DNA of 64,000 nt from Microbacterium sp. B35-30 (lineage in GTDB: Bacteria; Actinomycetota; Actinomycetes; Actinomycetales; Microbacteriaceae): NCBI RefSeq assembly GCF_010634855.1, contig NZ_MWLQ01000001.1, positions 123,961 through 187,960 on the forward strand, in the 5' to 3' direction. The notes under the pieces were generated by a model. That model worked only from the letters and a program-made list of their open reading frames with translations, ran no database searches and was not told where the DNA came from. Shown here in pieces: positions 59,024 to 64,000 of the stretch. Each line of letters starts with the position of its first letter. Position 1 is the stretch's first letter. The translations under genes were made by a program, and so were the position numbers.

Positions 59024-60406
59024 TCAGGCGTTCGCGCGATAGACCGTCCGGGCGTAGTCGTGGTACGGCGCGGGAGCGACGGTCGCGCGGATCCGCACCT
59101 GGCGGTGGTCGGCGTCGACCGAGTCCTTGCGCGAGACCGGGTCCTCGCCCCACACCACCTCGACCTCGTCGCCGTCGCGCAGCGCCACGTCCAGGGTGGC
59201 CAGCGACATGTAGAGCTGGTCGTACGCGACGTAGCCGGCATCCGTCGAGATCCCCACGCGCTCGCCGCCCTTCAGGATCTCGTCCATCTGGTACAGCCCG
59301 TAGCGGGCCTTCGGGAAGTCGAGGTACTTGGCCGGGGTGCCGGGCTCGACCTGCGAGCGGACGACCGCCGCGACGTCGTCGGCGTTCCAGATCAGCGTGA
59401 CCTTGCGGCGGCGCTGGTTCTCGGCGTGCTTCTCGAGCGCCTCGCGCCCGTGGAAGTCGTGGTCGAAGCGCACCGAGCGCCCGAGGCCGATGTCGAACGG
59501 CGTCAGGTAGAAGTCGTGGACGTCGCTCGAGTACAGCGAGCCGGCCACCGAGCCGATGCGCGCGGCGGGGAGCCAGGCGCGGTACTCCGCGAAGTCGTCG
59601 TCGAACACGGCGGGGAAGGGGGTCGGCACCCAGCCCGACTCCAGCGGCGACGACGAGTACGCCTTGGCTCCGACGCGGCGGATGTCGTGCTCTGCGCCGG
59701 CCTCCATGAGGGCGTTCAGGACGATCTCGTTGTCCTCCCACGGTCCGTAGAACTCGAACCCTGGCTGCCCCGCCATGCCGTGGCGGAGCGCCTTGACCGG
59801 GCGCCCGGCGATGGTCACGTCGCCGATGTGGAAGAACTTGATCTCGGGCGCCGGCCCGCCGAACACCTTCTCCATGACGAGGTCGGCGTGGGGGCCCTGC
59901 AGCTCGTAGCGGTAGAACGTCGGCGGCCCTTGGCGCATGTGCGAGTTCGCCTCGAGGCGGTATCGCACGTCCTTGCCGGCATCCTGAGCCTTCTCGACGT
60001 TGAAGCGCACCCAGTCGATGAGGATGTGGTGCCCGATGAGCACGAGACCCTCGGGGCCCTCGGCGTTGTAGAACAGGATGCCGTCGCCGATGAGGTAGCC
60101 GTCCTGGTTCACCGAGATGAGCTGCTTCGCGACGCCCGGTCGGAACGTCGAGAAGGTGTTCGGCGAGATCGAGCTCAGGAGCGGGATGAGGTCGGCGCCG
60201 TCGAGGAACAGCTGCGTCATGTGGTGCGACTGGTCCATGAGCGCGACCGACGTGTTCCAGGCCCGCTGCTCGTCGCGCCAGTTCGTGAACTCCGGTGCGA
60301 CCGGGAAGGTGAATGCCGGCCAGTTCTGGTTGCGCAGCAGCTCCACCGCGCTGCCTGCGCGATCGATCGCCTGGGCAAGTGTCTCTGCTGAGTCGTTCGT
60401 GGTCAT
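59024..60406 (-). CDS. Second aryl O-demethylase paralogue (LigM/DesA family)
   Basis: The 460-residue GcvT-fold protein parallels the LigM-type protein at 52854 along its length: VELLRNQNWPAFTFPVAPEFTNWRDEQRAW, DQSHHMTQLFLDG, KALRHGMAGQPGFEFYGPW, AKAYSSSPLESGWVPTPFPAVF, VRFDHDFHGREALE. It is more diverged and lacks the LigM KTTVEPH block, so it may have another methoxy-aromatic substrate such as syringate or a methoxycinnamate. AAGGAGGG precedes ATG 60406. It is divergent from the liv-type importer operon, with an IclR-type palindrome between. Confidence 0.85.
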   Translation of the reverse strand: MTTNDSAETLAQAIDRAGSAVELLRNQNWPAFTFPVAPEFTNWRDEQRAWNTSVALMDQSHHMTQLFLDGADLIPLLSSISPNTFSTFRPGVAKQLISVNQDGYLIGDGILFYNAEGPEGLVLIGHHILIDWVRFNVEKAQDAGKDVRYRLEANSHMRQGPPTFYRYELQGPHADLVMEKVFGGPAPEIKFFHIGDVTIAGRPVKALRHGMAGQPGFEFYGPWEDNEIVLNALMEAGAEHDIRRVGAKAYSSSPLESGWVPTPFPAVFDDDFAEYRAWLPAARIGSVAGSLYSSDVHDFYLTPFDIGLGRSVRFDHDFHGREALEKHAENQRRRKVTLIWNADDVAAVVRSQVEPGTPAKYLDFPKARYGLYQMDEILKGGERVGISTDAGYVAYDQLYMSLATLDVALRDGDEVEVVWGEDPVSRKDSVDADHRQVRIRATVAPAPYHDYARTVYRANA

Positions 60407-60478
60407 CGTCGACCCTCCTTCGTTGTTGCGGAAGCTGCGGTCAGCGTAAGAGCTCCTCTCGGCGGCTTGTCTTGGCTG

Positions 60479-60493
60479 TTCCGTTGAACGGAA
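60479..60493. promoter_or_regulatory. Putative IclR operator, copy 2 (perfect palindrome)
   Basis: TTCCGTT-G-AACGGAA is a perfect 7+1+7 palindrome 73 bp upstream of the O-demethylase start. The matching copy precedes the second iclR gene. Confidence 0.75.
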
Positions 60494-60571
60494 TCGGATG
60501 CCGCATCCCCCGGTCGGGCGGGCCAGCATCGAATCGCAGGGTCACGGTTGCGAAACTTCACACCAAAATCG

Positions 60572-60600
60572 TTGACAATCTTTCCGGGGATCCGTAGTTT
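60572..60600 (+). promoter_or_regulatory. Promoter of the liv-type importer operon
   Basis: TTGACA (60572-60577) and TAGTTT (60595-60600), spaced by 17 bp, form a good housekeeping promoter before livG, about 60 bp upstream of its start. The AT-rich stretch 60549-60600 contrasts with the flanks. Confidence 0.7.
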
Positions 60601-60663
60601 TCCCAGCAGGGGAGGACTCGAGTCCCCTTGATGACCACACGCGACGACGCGAAAGGTGGGGCC

Positions 60664-61443
60664 ATGGGCGCTCGGCTCGCAGTCCGCGATGTCAGCCTTC
60701 ACTTCGGCGGCGTCAAGGTGCTCGAGGACGTGAGCTTCACCGTCGAGCCGGGCCAGATCTTCGGCCTGGTCGGGCCCAACGGCGCCGGCAAGACGTCTCT
60801 CTTCAACTGCGTGAGCGGTCACTACCGGCCGAACGCCGGCTCCATCACGATCGACGACGTCGAGGTCGTCGGGTCGTCCCCGGCCACGCTCGCGCGGCAG
60901 GGGCTCGCGCGCACATTCCAGCATCCCGCGCTCCAGTTGCGTGAGACCGTGCTCGAGAACGTGCTCCTCGGCGCCCATACGCGCCTTCCCGGCGGTCCGG
61001 TGGAGTGGTCGCTGCGGCTGCCGCGCACCGTGCGCGCCGAGAAGGCGCTGCGGCAGGAGGCACTCGACCTGCTGGAGCGCAACGGCCTCGGGTGGGCCGC
61101 CAAGATGCGGGCCGACGAGCTGTCGCACGGCCTGCACAAGGGCATCGAGCTCTGCCGCGCGCTGCTCACCCACCCTGGCCTCCTCCTCCTCGACGAACCG
61201 GCGGCAGGGCTCCCGCACGCCGAGGTGGAGCAGCTCATCGAGACGGTGCGGCGGGTGCGCGATGAAGACATCACGGTGGTGATCGTCGAGCACAACATGG
61301 GGCTCATCTCGGCGCTCACCGACCGTGTCGTGGTGCTCGATCACGGCCGCAAGCTGATGGAGGGCTCGGCCGCGGAGGCGCAGGCCGACCCCCGCGTCAT
61401 CGAGGCCTACATCGGGAAGGACGCGGTCGATGACGCTGCTTGA
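60664..61443 (+). CDS. livG: Branched-chain-type ABC importer ATP-binding protein (LivG-like)
   Basis: The 259-residue ATPase has Walker A LVGPNGAGKTSLFNCVSG, signature LSHGLHKGIELCRAL (LSHG for LSGG), Walker B LLLLDEPAAGL and H-loop VIVEHNMGL. ATG 60664 has GAAAGGTGG; ATG 60631, 33 bp upstream and in frame, is possible. It is the first gene of livG-livF-livH-livM. Liv-like systems with aromatic-pathway genes import aromatic acids (compare the CouPSTU type), which fits this cluster. Confidence 0.9.
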   Translation: MGARLAVRDVSLHFGGVKVLEDVSFTVEPGQIFGLVGPNGAGKTSLFNCVSGHYRPNAGSITIDDVEVVGSSPATLARQGLARTFQHPALQLRETVLENVLLGAHTRLPGGPVEWSLRLPRTVRAEKALRQEALDLLERNGLGWAAKMRADELSHGLHKGIELCRALLTHPGLLLLDEPAAGLPHAEVEQLIETVRRVRDEDITVVIVEHNMGLISALTDRVVVLDHGRKLMEGSAAEAQADPRVIEAYIGKDAVDDAA

Positions 61444-62140
61444 ACTGGCCGACGTGCGCGCCTTCTACGGCCGCATCCAGGTACTGGAGGGCGTCTCGCT
61501 GACGGTCCCCGACGGCGGCGCGGTCGGCATCCTCGGCGCGAACGGCGCCGGAAAGACCACGACGCTGCGCGCGATCTCGGGCACCGTGCGCTCGACGGGA
61601 ACGATCCGATTCGACGGCAAGGACCTGCGGGGACTGCGTCCCGACCAGGTCGCCGCACTCGGGATCGCGCACGTGCCGGAGGGGCGCGGCACGCTCGGCG
61701 ATCTGACGGTGCGGGAGAACCTCAGGGTCGGCGCCTACAAGCGCAAGGACCGCAAGGGCATCGCGTCGGACATGGACTACTGCCTCGACCTGTTCCCGCA
61801 GCTGCAGGACCGGATCCGCTCCAACGGCTCAGCGCTCTCGGGCGGCGAGCAGCAGATGCTCGCGATCGCCCGCGCCATCATGTCGAAGCCGCGGCTGCTG
61901 CTGCTGGACGAGGCATCCCTCGGTCTCGCTCCCGGCACCGCGAAGAGCGTGTACCAGGCGATCGGCCGGCTGCGCAGTGAATCGGGTATCGCGATGCTCG
62001 TGGTCGAGCAGAACGCCAACCTCGCCTTCACTCTCGTCGACAGCGCCACGGTGCTCGAGACCGGGCGGAACGCCCTCACCGGCTCGTCGGCGGAGCTCAA
62101 GGGCATGGACGAGATCCGCCGCGCGTACCTGGGAGGCTGA
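61430..62140 (+). CDS. livF: Branched-chain-type ABC importer ATP-binding protein (LivF-like)
   Basis: The 236-residue ATPase has Walker A ILGANGAGKTTTLRAISG, signature ALSGGEQQMLAIARAIM, Walker B LLLLDEASLGLAP (Ala for Pro after Glu, usual in LivF) and VVEQNANLA. The start overlaps livG by 14 bp. Confidence 0.93.
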   Translation: MTLLELADVRAFYGRIQVLEGVSLTVPDGGAVGILGANGAGKTTTLRAISGTVRSTGTIRFDGKDLRGLRPDQVAALGIAHVPEGRGTLGDLTVRENLRVGAYKRKDRKGIASDMDYCLDLFPQLQDRIRSNGSALSGGEQQMLAIARAIMSKPRLLLLDEASLGLAPGTAKSVYQAIGRLRSESGIAMLVVEQNANLAFTLVDSATVLETGRNALTGSSAELKGMDEIRRAYLGG

Positions 62141-62141
62141 C

Positions 62142-63023
62142 GTGGGCACGTTCATCCAGCTCGTCATCGACGGCCTCTCGACCGGCTCGATCTACGCCGC
62201 CCTCGCGCTCGCGATCGTGCTGGTGAACCAGGCGACCGGGCTCATCAACTTCGCGCAGGGCGGCATGGCGGTGCTGTCCGCCTACATCGCGTGGGCGCTG
62301 AACGGTCTCGGCATCCCGCTCCTGCTCGCGATCCTCGCAGCCGTCGTCATCTCGTTCTTCCTCGGAGCCGTCATCGAGCGGTATCTCATCCGGCGCTTCG
62401 AGCGCGGCGACCCTGACACCGCCGTCGTCGTGACGATCGGCCTGCTCACCTTGATCACGGGGTTCTGCGCCTGGATCTGGACGTACAACAACCGGCTGTT
62501 CCCCTCGCTGTTCCCACTGGAGACCATCCAGATCGCGGGGGCGGTGGTCAGCGTCCGCTCGCTCGGCACCTTCATCGTGATCGTCGCATGCATGCTGCTG
62601 CTGCAGGCGCTGTTCCTGGGCACCAAGCTCGGTCTCGCGTTGCGGGCAGTCGCGATCAATCCCGCGTCCGCCGCGTTCTCGGGCGTGAACGTCGGCCGCA
62701 ACCTCATGATCGGCTGGGGGCTGGCCGCCGTGCTCGGCGCGGTCGCGGGCGTGCTCGTGGCGCCGCAGCTGACCCTGACGCCCGGGATGATGGACTCCGC
62801 CCTCGTCTACGCGCTCGCCGCGTGCATCCTCGGCGGCCTGTCGAGCCCCGTCGGGGTCGTGGTGGCCGCGTGGCTCATCGGCGTGCTCGAGAACCTCGCC
62901 GCCGTCTACGTGCCGTTCATCGGTCACGACCTGAAGATCGCGGTGCCCTTCATCCTGATCTTCGTCGTGCTCTTCTTGCGGCCACAGGGCCTGTTCGGGC
63001 GGAAAGCGGTGGTGCGCGTCTGA
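62142..63023 (+). CDS. livH: Branched-chain-type ABC importer permease (LivH-like)
   Basis: The 293-residue permease has eight membrane segments and begins FIQLVIDGLSTGSIYAALALAIVLV, then NQATGLINFAQGGMAVLSAYIAW (typical LivH INFAQG) and GLALRAVAINPASAAFSGVNVG, the EAA-like coupling loop. GTG 62142 follows GGGAGG one base after the livF stop. It shares the 4-gene operon. Confidence 0.93.
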   Translation: MGTFIQLVIDGLSTGSIYAALALAIVLVNQATGLINFAQGGMAVLSAYIAWALNGLGIPLLLAILAAVVISFFLGAVIERYLIRRFERGDPDTAVVVTIGLLTLITGFCAWIWTYNNRLFPSLFPLETIQIAGAVVSVRSLGTFIVIVACMLLLQALFLGTKLGLALRAVAINPASAAFSGVNVGRNLMIGWGLAAVLGAVAGVLVAPQLTLTPGMMDSALVYALAACILGGLSSPVGVVVAAWLIGVLENLAAVYVPFIGHDLKIAVPFILIFVVLFLRPQGLFGRKAVVRV

Positions 63024-64000
63024 TGGCTGCGAACACGGACCTCTCCAACCGGTCGCCCCTCCTCGAGCGCCCCTGGGTGCGCTGGGCCGTCATCGGCCTC
63101 GTCATCGTGCTGATGATCGTGCTGCCGCTGATGCTCCCGGAGTTCGCGAACCAGACGATCGCGCGCATCGGCGTCTTCGCCGTCGCCGTCCTGGGACTCA
63201 ACGTCGTGATGGGCTACACCGGCCAGGTCTCGCTCGGCCAGATCTTCTTCGTCGGCGTCGGCGCCTACGTCACGGCGTTCGGGGTCAACGCCGACTGGAA
63301 CATCCTGCTCGTCTTCGTGCTCGCGTGCCTCGTCCCCGCGGTCATCGGCCTGGTCATCGCCCTCGCCGCCGCGCGGCTCGGCGGACTCGCCATCGCCATG
63401 GTCACGATCGCGCTGCCGATCATCGGCGTGCCCCTCGCCAAGCGCCTGTCGGACTTCACGGGCGGCTCGCAGGGCACCTCCGCCCGCTTCTCGGGCGCAC
63501 CGGAGTGGACCGGCCTGTACGACGACCAGTGGCAGCTGTACATCGTCTTCCTCATCGGCGGCATCACCTTCATGCTCACGCGCAACCTCGTGCGGGGCAA
63601 GTACGGCAGGGCCTTCGCGATCGTGAAGGGGAACGAGGCGGTCGCCGGGTCGCTGGGCGTGTCGCCATACCGCTATAAGGTGCTCGCGTTCACCATCGCC
63701 TCGCTCATCGGCGGCGTGAGCGGCTTCCTCTACATGGTCGTCATCCAGTACACCTCGCCCGAGACGCTGCACTTCGGCCACTCGATCGAGCTGCTCGCGT
63801 CGATGGTGATCGGCGGCGCCGGCAGCATCCTCGGCTCGCTCCTCGGGGGCATCTGGTACGTGCTGCTGCCGCAGGTCACCAACCTCATCGACCCGAACAT
63901 CACCGCCATGCTGCAGGGCGCCATCCTCCTGGTCGTGCTGTTCATCCTGCCGGGCGGCCTGGTCTCGCTCCCGAGCCTGTGGCGGCGACGCGGGCGCGAC
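63023..64000 (+). CDS. livM: Branched-chain-type ABC importer permease (LivM-like), 3' end beyond window
   Basis: ATG 63023 overlaps the livH stop (TGATG), and the frame stays open for 326 codons to the right edge. NVVMGYTGQVSLGQIFFVGVGAYVTAF is the LivM signature, and GRAFAIVKGNEAVAGSLGVSPYRYKVLAFTIASLIGG is the coupling loop. The visible end (LPGGLVSLPSLWRRRGRD) is close to the usual C terminus, so little is missing. No substrate-binding protein gene is in the window; it is expected just downstream. Confidence 0.9.
   Translation, partial: MAANTDLSNRSPLLERPWVRWAVIGLVIVLMIVLPLMLPEFANQTIARIGVFAVAVLGLNVVMGYTGQVSLGQIFFVGVGAYVTAFGVNADWNILLVFVLACLVPAVIGLVIALAAARLGGLAIAMVTIALPIIGVPLAKRLSDFTGGSQGTSARFSGAPEWTGLYDDQWQLYIVFLIGGITFMLTRNLVRGKYGRAFAIVKGNEAVAGSLGVSPYRYKVLAFTIASLIGGVSGFLYMVVIQYTSPETLHFGHSIELLASMVIGGAGSILGSLLGGIWYVLLPQVTNLIDPNITAMLQGAILLVVLFILPGGLVSLPSLWRRRGRD

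Overview
The window is 64 kb of high-GC DNA with actinobacterial features: GTG starts are common, genes overlap by 4 bp (ATGA/GTGA), and regulators of the TetR, IclR, HxlR, DtxR and MocR families are dense. Intergenic repeats built on GTTGAGCGAGCGAAGCGAGACGAAACG, and a striking excess of the word GGATGCC/GGCATCC, suggest Microbacteriaceae, most likely Microbacterium. This assignment is inference from style and gene content; no rRNA or complete tRNA gene is present.

Left part (1-24 kb): the 3'-truncated end of a type III polyketide synthase/methyltransferase operon; an MFS exporter divergent from its ArsR-type repressor; rraA and zwf; an accessory patch (7.3-15.5 kb) of small enzymes, each beside a TetR-type regulator with a visible palindromic operator, bounded on its left by a tRNA-3'-half-like sequence; an ABC-2 exporter; an FMN reductase; a two-component system; a VOC/HxlR pair; and an exonuclease III gene. 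Middle part (24-49 kb): an unsignalled zincin-type metallopeptidase with a partner gene resembling its C-terminal half; pyrE; a carboxymuconolactone decarboxylase-like gene with a SigJ-type sigma factor; a MocR regulator with an aldo/keto reductase; a DtxR/MntR-type regulator with an Nramp Mn transporter; a cyanobacterial-type acyl-ACP reductase homologue coupled to a flavin oxidoreductase; MATE, M13 peptidase and an active-site-less beta-lactamase homologue; a core-only MetE homologue; and a second ABC-2 exporter with its repressor.

Right part (49-64 kb): a coherent aromatic-acid catabolic island and the main discovery of the window. It has galB-galC-galD homologues (4-oxalomesaconate hydratase, aldolase, tautomerase) in an operon with an HPCD-like type I extradiol dioxygenase; a divergent LigM/DesA-type tetrahydrofolate-dependent aryl O-demethylase and a second O-demethylase paralogue; a secreted tannase/feruloyl esterase; two sister IclR regulators; a 6PGDH-like dehydrogenase; and a LivGFHM-type ABC importer whose last gene runs off the window. 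The inferred route is: extracellular galloyl or methoxy-aromatic esters are hydrolysed, the acids imported, O-demethylated (syringate/3-O-methylgallate/vanillate to gallate/protocatechuate), ring-cleaved, and passed through 4-oxalomesaconate to pyruvate and oxaloacetate. No LigAB/DesB-type ring-cleavage gene is visible, so the VOC-fold dioxygenase is the candidate for that step.

A second theme is the behaviour of the dispersed repeats. They lie between genes as long hairpins, but also read in frame inside a loop of the Nramp transporter and in the linker of a response regulator, and they supply the end of a dehydrogenase gene.
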